A stretch of DNA of 64,000 nucleotides from DAOUJI01 sp965224415. Its GTDB lineage: Bacteria; Chloroflexota; Dehalococcoidia; Lucifugimonadales; JAGWBF01. Under the pieces are notes generated by a model, which did no database searches, was not told where the DNA came from, and was given only the letters and a program-made list of their open reading frames with translations. A program made the position numbers and the translations under genes. Shown here piece after piece: positions 51,693-61,110 of the stretch; positions within the stretch are counted from its first letter, which is position 1, and each line of letters opens with the position of its first letter. The stretch is taken from NCBI GenBank assembly GCA_965224415.1, contig CBDCZB010000005.1:62001-126000 (forward strand), read 5' to 3'.

Positions 51693-52895
51693 TTAGGGCG
51701 CTCTCCTACGGCGGGCGCGCAGTTTAAGAGCGAGGACTATGACTAGAGCCACGACCAACGCCGCGAGAGCCCCTTCTATAATCCACCAGACCGAGATTCC
51801 CCGGTCCGTCCCCAAGGACTCCCGCATACGAGCAATACGCTCAGTCGTGATGTCGGCCGATTCTCCGGCTGCCCCATCGTCTATCTCTCTCTTTACCGCT
51901 AAGGAGTCGTCGGCGCCGGGGTCTTCCAGGACGGCCGGGGGCGCCGGGATAGATGTGGGCCGCGGCTTGGGCGTCGGCGTAGGAGTGGGTGAAGCCTGAC
52001 GAGTCGGCGTTTCCCGGGGTTCGGGGGTGGCCGTGGGCTCAGCCAACATTGGCAAAGGAGTGGCGGTTGGCTCTTGAGCGGGAGTGGCCTTTGGTCTAGG
52101 CGTGGGGGCGGTTGTCTGGGGGTCTCGCATAGCCGCCGGTGCAGAAGTCTGCGTCGGGGCGCCGGTGGGCGGCGGAATCTTTACGACGGACGTAGCTTGT
52201 GCTATTTGAGCAAGGGCGGAATCTCTTTCAGAGGCTTTGTCTACGCCTTTCTCCGTTGAAAAGGCCATTTCAGGCTGAGGGGTAGATGTCGGCTGCGGTG
52301 TAGGCTCGGCCATCTCCATTACAACTGGTGTTGGAACCGACGTCGGCGCCATTTGAGGCATCGTTGTGGGGGTAGGCGCGGGAGTGACGGCGTAGGTCGT
52401 CGGTCGCGGAGCCAGAGTCGCGCTGGGCGGCATCGGAATGCCTGTGGGCAAGTCTTCTGGATCGGCCAGAGTTGTTGCGAAAAACTCTCCGCCTTCCTCG
52501 GACACCAGCACGGTCCCATCTCCGTTCTCCGGACCGCGTGTCAAGTCGATTGAAAGAGTAATGGCGAAGGCGACCACCGCCACTGAAGCCGCAGCGCCGT
52601 AGGCCCAGACTGGGACGCGGAACCCCGGGAACCCGACGGCGGCTATCGGCTCCCGAGCCTTCAGTGCGGACTCCGGCGCCTCCACGAACGTGAAGTCCCG
52701 TCGCGTCGGGATGACGGGAGTCTGTCGAAGCAGACCTACTGCGTTTCTCAGGGAATCCAACTCTTCAGTACAGGACTCACACGTCCGGAGGTGGTCCTCA
52801 ACCTTCCGTATGTCGGCGTCGCTCAGGCCGCCGTCCAGATATTCGGACAAGCCCTCCAGGGAGATATGCTTAGGTTTCTTTTTGAATATCCACAT
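51693..52895 (-). CDS. Anti-sigma factor with zinc finger and long Pro/Thr-rich stalk
   Basis: A 400-aa membrane protein. An N-terminal zf-HC2-type zinc finger (EDHLRTCESC, about residues 32-44) is followed by a transmembrane segment at 93-117 (VPVWAYGAAASVAVVAFAIT), then about 250 outside residues rich in Pro and Thr (runs such as PTPTPTPKPRPT), and a second membrane helix near the C-terminus (WWIIEGALAALVVALVIVLAL) with a basic end. ECF anti-sigma factors use the HC2 finger to hold their sigma. The two-helix topology and huge stalk are unusual. It lies 6 bp after the sigma gene. Confidence 0.82.
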   Translation of the reverse strand: MWIFKKKPKHISLEGLSEYLDGGLSDADIRKVEDHLRTCESCTEELDSLRNAVGLLRQTPVIPTRRDFTFVEAPESALKAREPIAAVGFPGFRVPVWAYGAAASVAVVAFAITLSIDLTRGPENGDGTVLVSEEGGEFFATTLADPEDLPTGIPMPPSATLAPRPTTYAVTPAPTPTTMPQMAPTSVPTPVVMEMAEPTPQPTSTPQPEMAFSTEKGVDKASERDSALAQIAQATSVVKIPPPTGAPTQTSAPAAMRDPQTTAPTPRPKATPAQEPTATPLPMLAEPTATPEPRETPTRQASPTPTPTPKPRPTSIPAPPAVLEDPGADDSLAVKREIDDGAAGESADITTERIARMRESLGTDRGISVWWIIEGALAALVVALVIVLALKLRARRRRAP

Positions 52896-52901
52896 GGCTC
52901 T

Positions 52902-53525
52902 CTAATTATCCTGACGGAACCTGTCCGGTAAAAGTTCCGGGTCTTGCCGGAGACGGTCTCGGATTCCCGCTCTGGCCCTCGCCAGCCGCGATTTCACTGT
53001 CCCGACGTTGACATTGGTGATGCGGGCCGCTTCTTCGTAGCTGTAACCCTGTATGTCGATGAGAACGGCTGTCAGCCTGCGTTCTTCAGGCAAGCTCATC
53101 AGGGCCGATTGTATGGCCCTGCTTAGCTCTTCCCTGACGGCATAGTCGTCCGGTGACTCTCCGCCTGAGGGCAGTTCGGGAGGAGGCAGGTCAGGGTCAG
53201 CATCGGGAAGCGGCGCGTCCACGGACAACGTGGGGCGGGCGCGCCTGGACCTGAGCATATCCTTGCACGCGTTGGAGACGATGCGCATCAACCATGCCGT
53301 GAGGTTCTCCCCCCGGAACTTACCGAATGCCCTGTACCCCGACAAGAAAGCTTCCTGCACGGCGTCTTCAGCGGCGGCCCAGTCTCCCAGCATCCGGTAG
53401 GCCAGGTTCTGGGCCCTGGTCTGGTGGTCTACGATGACGCAGTTGTAGCAATGCCAGGAGCCGGACCTGTCGGATACGGCAACGGGAGCATGCTCTTGGC
53501 GCCGGGAACACGGGTCGGTTCTCAC
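52902..53525 (-). CDS. ECF-family RNA polymerase sigma factor
   Basis: About 207 aa with sigma region 2 (NLAYRMLGDWAAAEDAVQEAFL, GENLTAWLMRIVSNACKDMLR), a Pro-rich linker, and region 4 (LPEERRLTAVLIDIQGYSYEEAARITNVNVGTVKSRLARAR). The GTG at 53525 is preferred because it places the 53548-53582 hairpin outside the gene and has AAGG upstream; a TTG at 53594 would be inside that hairpin. It forms an operon with its anti-sigma factor. Confidence 0.88.
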   Translation of the reverse strand: MRTDPCSRRQEHAPVAVSDRSGSWHCYNCVIVDHQTRAQNLAYRMLGDWAAAEDAVQEAFLSGYRAFGKFRGENLTAWLMRIVSNACKDMLRSRRARPTLSVDAPLPDADPDLPPPELPSGGESPDDYAVREELSRAIQSALMSLPEERRLTAVLIDIQGYSYEEAARITNVNVGTVKSRLARARAGIRDRLRQDPELLPDRFRQDN

Positions 53526-53547
53526 GGGCAACCTTAACAAACAGCTT

Positions 53548-53582
53548 CCAGTCCCTCCCGAACGGCATTTGGGAGGGACTGG
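53548..53582 (-). terminator. Hairpin between the VWA and sigma-factor genes
   Basis: A 12-bp perfect stem (53548-53559 with 53571-53582) with an 11-nt loop. On the minus strand it lies about 100 nt after the VWA stop and just before the sigma start, so it may end or attenuate readthrough into the sigma operon. The U-run after it is weak. Confidence 0.55.
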
Positions 53583-53680
53583 AGACAGGCCCAATCTTAT
53601 TTTAGGCGTTATCCAGGGTCAAGGCGGCTTGGCAGGCCGGAGGCTGCCATCCTTTCCTTTCTGGGATCGGCTTCTTAGGA

Positions 53681-55564
53681 CTATCCGCGCGTCCACAAAC
53701 CCGACGCCTGTTCAATCAGCCGCACAAGCTCAGCCACGTCGGCGTCCCCGGGGAAAAGCCGGTGGACATCGGCGGCGGTCTGCGCCAGGGTCACCAGGCT
53801 TCCGTCCTGGGCCCAGTAGCTCTCCCGGAGAATCTCGGCGAGCTCTGCGGCTACGGCGGCCAACCGGAAAGTCGGGGCGGACTGCTCGAAACTGCCAGCC
53901 ATCTGGTCGGTGTTGAAGGCACGGCTCAGTTCGATGACGTTTCTGCTGTCGGGGTCCTCGTACCTGACGAACACCTCGGCCATCTGTCCCTGGGCCTCCT
54001 CACGCAGCTTCACCTCGTACAGGGCCGTGACGCTGTGGCCCGCGCCCACCTCTCCGGCGTCCACCTGATCGTTGCGGAAGTCTTCGTCGTCCACTCGCCG
54101 GTTTTCGTACCCCAGCAGACGGTACCGACTCACTACGTCGGGATTGAAGTCCACCTGCACCTTGGAGTCCAGCGCAATGACCTGAAGAGTTCCGGTCAGG
54201 TTCTCAACGAAGATTCTCTTGGCTTCTTTCAAGGTGTCAACGTAGGCGTAGGCGCCGTTGCCGTCGTTGGCCAGCTGCTCCATGAGTATGTCGTTGTAGT
54301 TGCCCATGCCGAACCCAACCGTCGAAAGGGTGACGCCTTCCTCGACCTCGTTCTTGATGAGTTTCAGGATAGAGTCCGGGCCGGTGTCGCCCACGTTGGC
54401 CACGCCGTCGGACAACAGCATCACACGGGTTATCCTGTCGGGGTGGAGTTCTCCCTCAGCCATGCGGTAGCCCAGTTCCAGCCCCTCGGCGGCGTTTGTT
54501 GAGCCTTCGGACCGCAACGCGTTGATTGCGCCCATAATCGTCTCGGTGTTCGAGCCTGCGGTGGGTTCCAGCAAGACATGGCCCCGGGAACCGTATATTA
54601 CGACTCCGACCTTGTCTTGGGGACGGAGCTGCCCCACCAGCAGTTCGAGGGAGCGTTTGACGAGGCCCAGACGGTCCCCGCGGTTCATGGAGCCGGAGAC
54701 GTCTATCACGAATATCAGGGTGGCGTCTTTGCGCTCGTCGGCGGGGATCATCTTGCCCTTGAGACCCACCCGCATCAGCAAATGGTTGGGACCTCCGAAG
54801 GGAGAGGGCGACCCTTCGATGTGTATAGCGAACGCCTCCTCCTCCGGGGGTTCGTACCCGTGGTCGAAGTAATTAACGAATTCCTCGACCCTCACGGCCT
54901 CAGGCAAGGGCAGATTCCCGTCCATGATGAAACGGCGCGCCACTGTGTAGGAGGCTGTGTCGACGTCCATGGCGAAGGTGGAAAAGCGATCGTCTTCCGT
55001 GTCGATGAAGGGATTGACCCCGTAATGCTTGAAGAAGACCAGGTCATAGGCTGCGTCGTTGACGGTGTCCGTCCCCCCGGCTCCCAGAGGATATGGCTCG
55101 CCATCCGGGTCCGCCAGCTGGCCGCTTTGTGCACTCGTCAACCTAATTCTGAGCAACGCTGCATCGCGCGGGGCGGCAGGCGCCGGAGTCCCCGTGGGGA
55201 CCGGCATAGCAGTGGCTCCACTGTACTGCATAGGTTCTGGGGCGGGTGTCGGATAGATAGTGGCCATAGCCATCGCTGTGGGCGGAATCTGCCGGACCTG
55301 GACTGAATCTCTGGTCTGGACAGGCCTGGGCGTGGGGTCTAAACGGGACTCCGGCGTCGGGACGCCCCTATTGTTCACTGTGTCCCCGCCTGCCGATTCT
55401 TTTGTGGACGACTCTCCTGGAGGGGGCTGCGTTGCGGGTCCTTCGTCCTGTCCGCAGCCCACAGACAGCAGCCCAACGGCTCCCAGGAGCAGCGCCCCAA
55501 GCATCAGGCTTTTCAGCGACGCATTCCATGCTTGCTTCTTGAACATCCCAAGTACGACTCTCAT
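53681..55564 (-). CDS. VWA-domain lipoprotein (YfbK-like)
   Basis: A 627-aa exported protein. It has a signal peptide with lipobox LSVGC (Cys37), a Pro/Thr-rich stretch to about residue 135, the N-terminal von Willebrand domain extension (NPFIDTEDDRFSTFAMDVDTASYTVARRF), and a VWA domain with the MIDAS motif DVSGS (D288, S290, S292), ending in a DUF3520-type C-terminus. YfbK-like proteins often sit next to ECF sigma factors, as here. A divergent promoter (TTGTCC-N17-AATTAT, 55612-55640) precedes it. The role is unknown; metal-dependent adhesion or envelope sensing is plausible. Confidence 0.87.
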   Translation of the reverse strand: MRVVLGMFKKQAWNASLKSLMLGALLLGAVGLLSVGCGQDEGPATQPPPGESSTKESAGGDTVNNRGVPTPESRLDPTPRPVQTRDSVQVRQIPPTAMAMATIYPTPAPEPMQYSGATAMPVPTGTPAPAAPRDAALLRIRLTSAQSGQLADPDGEPYPLGAGGTDTVNDAAYDLVFFKHYGVNPFIDTEDDRFSTFAMDVDTASYTVARRFIMDGNLPLPEAVRVEEFVNYFDHGYEPPEEEAFAIHIEGSPSPFGGPNHLLMRVGLKGKMIPADERKDATLIFVIDVSGSMNRGDRLGLVKRSLELLVGQLRPQDKVGVVIYGSRGHVLLEPTAGSNTETIMGAINALRSEGSTNAAEGLELGYRMAEGELHPDRITRVMLLSDGVANVGDTGPDSILKLIKNEVEEGVTLSTVGFGMGNYNDILMEQLANDGNGAYAYVDTLKEAKRIFVENLTGTLQVIALDSKVQVDFNPDVVSRYRLLGYENRRVDDEDFRNDQVDAGEVGAGHSVTALYEVKLREEAQGQMAEVFVRYEDPDSRNVIELSRAFNTDQMAGSFEQSAPTFRLAAVAAELAEILRESYWAQDGSLVTLAQTAADVHRLFPGDADVAELVRLIEQASGLWTRG

Positions 55565-55664
55565 GTCCCCCTCCCGATTTCAGGTGATGCCAACCTAGAC
55601 GGACGCGGAGGATAATTTGTTCCCGGCGACTGCCGGACAACTCACCGGGCCACAGGTGTTTACC

Positions 55665-55693
55665 TTGACACCATAGGGGCTTCACCCTAAAAT
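55665..55693 (+). promoter_or_regulatory. Sigma-70 type promoter of the mqnEAC operon
   Basis: TTGACA (55665-55670), 17 bp spacer, TAAAAT (55688-55693). The predicted start near 55700 leaves a leader of about 110 nt before the mqnE GTG. Confidence 0.8.
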
Positions 55694-55811
55694 CCCATAT
55701 TGAAAGCGGGCGTCCACTCTGCCTGGCAACATGGGTGGAAATAGCCTTACGTGGGGCCTCTGCCAGCCCGTTTGTCGACGGTTCGATACAGAGCCATTTC
55801 AAGGAAGCAGC

Positions 55812-56912
55812 GTGAAGGTAGTAGAAGGTATAGCTTTCCAGGATGCGTCCTTGGTCCCGATATGGGAGAAGACACTTGCTGGGCAGCGCCTTTCCATGGA
55901 CGACGGAGTGCGCCTATTCGAGACGACGGACCTGCCGGCTGTGGGAAGAATGGCCGACCACGTCAAGAGCCAGCGGGAGGGCGACCGAGTATATTTCGTC
56001 CTCAACCGGCACCTGAACCCCACCAACATCTGCGTCCTTAGCTGCAAGTTCTGCGACTTCGCCAAGAAGAAGGGCGACCCCGACGCCTACGAGATGTCCA
56101 TGGAGGAAATCCTGGACCACGTGGACGAGGACACCCGCGAGGTCCACATGGTGGGAGGCCACCACCCCGACTGGCCTTTCGAGAAGTACGTGGAGATAGT
56201 TTCCTCCATCCACCAACAGCATCCCCACGTCCAGATAAAGGCCTTCACAGCAGCCGAAATCGAGTATTTCAGGAGACGCTGGAAGGTGGACCCAGAGGAA
56301 TCCCTGGCCCGGCTCAAAGAGGCTGGACTAAGCTCCATGCCCGGCGGAGGAGCCGAAGTGTTCTCGTCGCGGGTGGGTAAGATTCTCTACCCCGGCAAGA
56401 ACCACCCCGACCGCTGGATAGAGATTCACCGGGTTGCCCACAACATGGGCATACGTTCCAACGCCACCCTTCTCTACGGCCACATCGAGACCTACGAAGA
56501 GCGGGTCGACCACTTCATGCGTCTCCGTGAGCTACAGGACGACACAGGCGGCTTCCTGGCCTTCATTCCCCTGGAATACCAGGTGGGCGACACCAACCTG
56601 GTGGCACGGCAAGCCTCGGCCATAGAAGACCTTAAAACCATCGCAGCCGCCAGGCTGATGCTGGACAACTTCCCCCACATAAAGTCTTACTGGGTGATGA
56701 TCACTGAGCAGACAGCATCGGTGGGGCTGCATTTCGGCGCCAGCGACATGGACGGGACCATCGGCAAGGAGCGCATAGCCCATGCGGCCAAGGCCGAGAG
56801 TCCCGGCGGGTTAGCCAGAGACAGGGTGGTCCAACTCATCCGGGAAGCGGGAAAGACTCCGGTGGAGCGGGACGCACTCTACAATGTGGTGCAGGTGTAT
56901 GGACGTAATTAA
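55812..56912 (+). CDS. mqnE: Aminodeoxyfutalosine synthase
   Basis: A 366-aa radical SAM enzyme that makes aminodeoxyfutalosine from 3-(1-carboxyvinyl)oxybenzoate and SAM. The cluster motif is C74-x3-C78-x2-C81 (CVLSCKFC); other motifs are GGHHPDWPF and SMPGGGAEVF. The GTG start at 55812 (AAGGAAG upstream) matches the family length; a longer frame is open upstream but lacks conservation. It is the first gene of the menaquinone operon and overlaps mqnA by 14 bp. Confidence 0.95.
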   Translation: MKVVEGIAFQDASLVPIWEKTLAGQRLSMDDGVRLFETTDLPAVGRMADHVKSQREGDRVYFVLNRHLNPTNICVLSCKFCDFAKKKGDPDAYEMSMEEILDHVDEDTREVHMVGGHHPDWPFEKYVEIVSSIHQQHPHVQIKAFTAAEIEYFRRRWKVDPEESLARLKEAGLSSMPGGGAEVFSSRVGKILYPGKNHPDRWIEIHRVAHNMGIRSNATLLYGHIETYEERVDHFMRLRELQDDTGGFLAFIPLEYQVGDTNLVARQASAIEDLKTIAAARLMLDNFPHIKSYWVMITEQTASVGLHFGASDMDGTIGKERIAHAAKAESPGGLARDRVVQLIREAGKTPVERDALYNVVQVYGRN

Positions 56913-57648
56913 AGTCGGCAGAATCCCCTATCTAAACTCGGAGCCCTTCTACTACCAGATGATCCGGAACGACATAGAGCTCCATAGTTTCGTTCCCAGC
57001 GAGCTGACCAAGGCCGCAGAACGGGGCGACATCGACGCGGGCCCCATGCCCCTGGTGGACTATTTCCGCCTGGAAGACCAGTTCAACAGGCTGGGCCAGT
57101 TCTGCATCGCCACCCTGGACAAGTCCCGCAGCATTCTCTTTTACTCCAAAGTCCCCATAGAGGAATTGAGCGGCGCCGCCATCGGCGTCATACCAGACAC
57201 ATCCACGTCGATTAAGCTCCTCCAAGCCTTATTCAAGGAACGGTTCAACGTAAAGCCCGACAAGTACGTGGGCCTGAAGGACGAGAACGACGCTTTTCTC
57301 CTGATAGGGGACGAGGCCCTGAGACGCCGCTACGGTGTGCCAGGCTACCCGTACCGCTACGACCTGGGCGAGGAGTGGTTCAAGTGGCACAGGATGCCCT
57401 TCGTGTTCGCCGTGTGGGTCGTCTCCAAGGAAATGCCGGAAAAGCGGGCCAACTACCTGGAGAACGTGCTCTACACCTGCGTGGACGAGGGCCTTGAGCA
57501 CATGTACGTCATCGCCCAGACGCGGGAAGACGTGCGCATGAGCAACAAGGAGATAGTCGACTACTACCAGGGCATCCGCTACTGGGCCGGAGTTGGCGAG
57601 CAGAAGGCCATCCGGCTATTCCGGGAGATCGTGGACAACCTGGACTAG
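56899..57648 (+). CDS. mqnA: Chorismate dehydratase
   Basis: A 249-aa periplasmic-binding-protein-fold enzyme that converts chorismate to 3-(1-carboxyvinyl)oxybenzoate, the first step of the futalosine pathway. Motifs are VGRIPYLNSEPFYY at the N-terminus, GDIDAGPMPLVDYF and VWVVSKEMP. The ATG at 56899 lies within the end of mqnE, pointing to coupled translation. mqnC starts 2 bp after its stop. Confidence 0.94.
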   Translation: MDVIKVGRIPYLNSEPFYYQMIRNDIELHSFVPSELTKAAERGDIDAGPMPLVDYFRLEDQFNRLGQFCIATLDKSRSILFYSKVPIEELSGAAIGVIPDTSTSIKLLQALFKERFNVKPDKYVGLKDENDAFLLIGDEALRRRYGVPGYPYRYDLGEEWFKWHRMPFVFAVWVVSKEMPEKRANYLENVLYTCVDEGLEHMYVIAQTREDVRMSNKEIVDYYQGIRYWAGVGEQKAIRLFREIVDNLD

Positions 57649-57650
57649 CA

Positions 57651-58742
57651 ATGGCCTCGGACGTTCTGGACACTGTTAGGGCAAAAGTCGAGGCTGCGGA
57701 CCGCATCACTAACGACGAGGCTCTCTTCTTGATGCGGGAGGCCAATATCCTCGACTTGGCCCCCTTGGCCCAGACCGTAAGGCGACGCCACAACCCCCAA
57801 GACGACGTCACCTTCGTCGTGGACACCAACCTCAACTACACGAACGTTTGCGACGCCTACTGCACCTTCTGCGCCTTCTACCGCACCGAGCGGGACGACG
57901 ACGCCTACACTCACTCTGTGGACGAGGTCATGGAGATGCTGGGGCAGGCCCGGGGCCAGGGCGTAACCACCGTCCTGATGCAGGGAGGGCTGAACCCCAA
58001 GCTTCCCTTCCAATACTACCTGGACCTGGTCAGCGAGTCCCGCCGCAGGTACCCGGACATCCATCCCCACTTCTTCTCGGCGCCGGAAATCATGAAGATG
58101 TCCGAGGTGTCGGGCCTGTCGGTCCACGACGTTCTTGCCCAGCTTAAAGACGCCGGGCTCCAGACCATCCCAGGCGGCGGCTCCGAGATTCTGTCCAACC
58201 GGGTGAAACACAAAATCAGCCGCCTCTTCCCCAAGGGAAAGGTGGACGACTGGACCCTGGTCCACAGCGAGGCCCACAAGCTGGGCTACAAGACCACGGC
58301 CACGATGATGTACGGCCACCTGGAGGAGGACGAGGACGTCGTCGAGCACTTGGACCACATACGTCAGGTCCAGGACGAGAACGGCGGCTTCACCGCCTTC
58401 ATTCCTTGGAGCTACAAGAAGGACAACACCGCCCTGGGCAAACGGGTGAAGCAGGAAGCGGGCCCCAACGCCTATTTACGCATCATGGCTGTCTCCCGCA
58501 TCTACCTGGACAACTTCCCCCACATCCAGGCGTCATGGTTCTCAGAGGGCAAGAAAACGGGGCAGGTCGCCCTACATTTCGGAGGGGACGACTTCGGCGG
58601 CACCCTCTTTGACGAGAACGTGATGCAGGAGGCGGGCTTCTACAACCGTACGACGGTAGACGAGGTCTGCCACATCATCCGAGACGCTGGCTTCACCCCC
58701 GTCCAGCGCAACACCCTCTACGGCATCGTCAAACGCTGGTAG
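57651..58742 (+). CDS. mqnC: Cyclic dehypoxanthinyl futalosine synthase
   Basis: A 363-aa radical SAM enzyme that cyclises dehypoxanthine futalosine. The cluster cysteines are C67, C71 and C74 (CDAYCTFC), and QGGLNPKLPFQYY and IPGGGSEIL are typical. It completes mqnE-mqnA-mqnC. The hydrolase MqnB is absent here; MqnD is at 60.1-61.0 kb on the other strand. Confidence 0.95.
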   Translation: MASDVLDTVRAKVEAADRITNDEALFLMREANILDLAPLAQTVRRRHNPQDDVTFVVDTNLNYTNVCDAYCTFCAFYRTERDDDAYTHSVDEVMEMLGQARGQGVTTVLMQGGLNPKLPFQYYLDLVSESRRRYPDIHPHFFSAPEIMKMSEVSGLSVHDVLAQLKDAGLQTIPGGGSEILSNRVKHKISRLFPKGKVDDWTLVHSEAHKLGYKTTATMMYGHLEEDEDVVEHLDHIRQVQDENGGFTAFIPWSYKKDNTALGKRVKQEAGPNAYLRIMAVSRIYLDNFPHIQASWFSEGKKTGQVALHFGGDDFGGTLFDENVMQEAGFYNRTTVDEVCHIIRDAGFTPVQRNTLYGIVKRW

Positions 58743-58791
58743 GCCATCGCTTCAGTCGTTCACAACTCCGGCGGAGCATGTGTCCCCACCC

Positions 58792-58948
58792 CTGTCATTC
58801 CGAGCGGAGCGAGGAATCTAAGAGCCATGCCCGAATCCCGGTTTTCAGGGGGAAGTACAAGACTCTACTTGAAGGGGCGTCGCTTGGATGGCCCAAGGGC
58901 TCTCCCCAACAACCACTGTAGATTCCTCACTAAAGTTCGGAAAGACAG
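58792..58948. repeat. MITE-like element with CTGTCATTC termini, copy 2
   Basis: Left end CTGTCATTCCGAGCGGAGCG running to GAGGAATCTA; the right end starts TAGATTCCTC and ends CGGAAAGACAG, an imperfect inverse of the left. The whole is 157 bp and has no coding frame. It fills much of the 58743-59020 gap. It shares both termini with the 34278 element but not the middle. Confidence 0.65.
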
Positions 58949-59020
58949 ACTTTACGAAAGTGTCTAGCCCGGTATGCCAGGAGATTGCTTTCGTAGTAAT
59001 GGCGGGTAGAACTGCACCCC

Positions 59021-60106
59021 CTAGTCCACGTAGGAGTCCACGTCCACGGCCTGGCCGGTTTCTGCGGCGCGGTAGATGGCGAGGGCTGTCTGCACCGTCT
59101 TCTTGGCGAAATGGGCTTCCAGGTCAGGCTGTGTGCCCGACAGAATGGAGTTGACGAAGTGCTTGGCTGACCTGTCGAAGCCTTCGGACCAGATGTGGGG
59201 CACGTCGTAGGGGATGGTCTCGGAGCCGGTGACCAGGAGCACCGGCGGCAGGTCCATGATCTCCCCCGTGCACCGGGTCACGTGTATGGCCCCCTTGGAG
59301 CCGTGGATTTCAAAGTAGTTGTCTGATCGGCCGAACGTGCTCCGGATGGCCATTTCGCCGCCGAAGTTCTCGTCCAGGATTCCCAGGCACTCTCGGTCTT
59401 TGTACTTCCAGATGGCGGCTATGGGAGCTTCCATGTGCCAGTCGCGAGCGGCCTCAGTTTCCGGCGGCTTCCGGACGATTCCCTGCACCGTCTCGATTTC
59501 GCCAATCCACTTTATGGCCGTGGCTAGTTTGTGGACACCGTCGTCGAACAACATACCGCCCGCCGCCAGGGACGGGTCCTTCTTCCACGCCAGGGGATTG
59601 TGGTCGGGGGGCAGCTTGGAGTTCAAGACGGAGCCTCCCCTCGTCGTATGTATTCGCACAAGTGAAGGCTCGCCGATGGCGCCTTCGTCGATAAGCTCCT
59701 TGGCCTTTTCAATGGGGGGGTAGAAGAAAAAGTTCTCCGTAACCCGGTAGTAGGTGTTGGCCTTTTCGGCGGCGGCGATGATACGGTCGGCCTCGGCGAC
59801 AGAGTTGCACATGGGCTTCTGGCAGGAAACATGCTTGCCCGCTTCCAGGGCTGCTACGACCTGGTCGGCGTGCATGTATATGGGAGTCAGCAACTCAATG
59901 GCATCTATGTTGGGGTCGTTGAGCACCTGATCGAAGCTGGGGTATATCCTTGGCTCGATGCCCCATTTGCGGGCCTGGTCCGACGCCCTGTCCGTCAGGG
60001 GATCGCAGATAGCGTACACCTCGCAATTGGGGTCCTGGAGGTAGCCTGGCACATTCATGTTGGATATGCGCCCACAACCCACGATTGCCATACGAACCTT
60101 GTCCAT
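59021..60106 (-). CDS. Gfo/Idh/MocA-family oxidoreductase
   Basis: A 361-aa NAD(P)-dependent dehydrogenase. The Rossmann motif is MAIVGCGRISNMN, then CQKPMCN (EKP-like loop with the conserved Lys) and the FDDGVHKLATAIKW segment. It lies 15 bp downstream of mqnD on the same strand and is probably co-transcribed, though a role in menaquinone synthesis is not expected. It is not closely similar to the family member at 7.6 kb. Confidence 0.85.
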   Translation of the reverse strand: MDKVRMAIVGCGRISNMNVPGYLQDPNCEVYAICDPLTDRASDQARKWGIEPRIYPSFDQVLNDPNIDAIELLTPIYMHADQVVAALEAGKHVSCQKPMCNSVAEADRIIAAAEKANTYYRVTENFFFYPPIEKAKELIDEGAIGEPSLVRIHTTRGGSVLNSKLPPDHNPLAWKKDPSLAAGGMLFDDGVHKLATAIKWIGEIETVQGIVRKPPETEAARDWHMEAPIAAIWKYKDRECLGILDENFGGEMAIRSTFGRSDNYFEIHGSKGAIHVTRCTGEIMDLPPVLLVTGSETIPYDVPHIWSEGFDRSAKHFVNSILSGTQPDLEAHFAKKTVQTALAIYRAAETGQAVDVDSYVD

Positions 60107-60121
60107 TTTACGTCCCCCTTC

Positions 60122-60973
60122 TCACGCTATGGCGCCCAGGATGTCCATAGTAGGGACCTCCGGGATGATCCCGCGTTCCTGGGCCTTGGAGTACATCGTC
60201 TGGAGGGCTTGCACGCCCTCCTGCCCCATGTTGAGGGTGTCCTCATTTACGTACATCTTGACGAAACGGCGGCAGGTCTCCCTGTCGATGCCCCGGCCAA
60301 AGGGCAGGGAATAGTCCACCGCGTCGTCTTCGTGGTCCAGCGCGTACTTGATGGAGGCGGCGAAACCCTCAGTGACGCGCAGGCTGGCGTCCTCTCCCAG
60401 CCGCCTGTGGACCACGTCGATGCCCAGAGGTATGGGCAGCCCGGTGTCTTTGCCCCATTCGACTCCCAGGTCCATCAAGTTGGAGAACCCCTGGGACTGC
60501 CAGGTTATCTGCCCCTCGTGGATGATGAGACCGGCGTCCACCTCGCCCGACTTGACGGCGTCTCCCACAGCGTCGAAGTTGAGGAACACTGGCTCGAAAG
60601 GCCATTCGATATATATTCTGAGAAGAAGATAGGCGGTGGTGTAGGGGCCTGGGATACCGATTCTCTTACCTTCCAGGTCGGCGACGCTGCCAGGGCCGCC
60701 GTCGCCTTTCCCCAAGAGAATGGGGCCGTAGTTTCGTCCTATGGATGAACCGCACACCATGATGCGATACTGGTCGGAGACTAGGGGGTAAGAGGCCGCG
60801 GAGATGGCCGTCACCTCCAGCTCGCCTTGAAACGCCCGCTTGTTGAGGGACTCGATGTCTTCCAGCACCTGTTCGACCTGGAAGCCGTCGATGGTCACCT
60901 TGCCCGCCGCAAAGGCATAGAACATGAAGGCGTCGTCGGCGTCGGGGCTATGTCCTATGCGCAAAGTCTCCAT
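60122..60973 (-). CDS. mqnD: 1,4-dihydroxy-6-naphthoate synthase
   Basis: A 283-aa periplasmic-binding-protein-fold enzyme that releases 1,4-dihydroxy-6-naphthoate in the futalosine pathway. Motifs are IGHSPDADDAFMFYA at the N-terminus, GKRIGIPGPYTTAYLLLRI and AGLIIHEGQIT. ATG at 60973 matches the family start; a TTG 12 nt earlier is possible. It is separated from mqnEAC by an MITE and an oxidoreductase and is on the other strand. Confidence 0.94.
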   Translation of the reverse strand: METLRIGHSPDADDAFMFYAFAAGKVTIDGFQVEQVLEDIESLNKRAFQGELEVTAISAASYPLVSDQYRIMVCGSSIGRNYGPILLGKGDGGPGSVADLEGKRIGIPGPYTTAYLLLRIYIEWPFEPVFLNFDAVGDAVKSGEVDAGLIIHEGQITWQSQGFSNLMDLGVEWGKDTGLPIPLGIDVVHRRLGEDASLRVTEGFAASIKYALDHEDDAVDYSLPFGRGIDRETCRRFVKMYVNEDTLNMGQEGVQALQTMYSKAQERGIIPEVPTMDILGAIA

Positions 60974-61110
60974 GTTTCGTCTCAAGGGGGCCGCTCAAGT
61001 ATATGGCATGAGGCTATGGGAGTAAAGGAGCGCGGCTGACAGGGCGGCTGGGGCCATGCTAAGATTCCTAATCCACTCCGCCAGACTGGGCGCCGCTTCC
61101 AAGGCAACTC

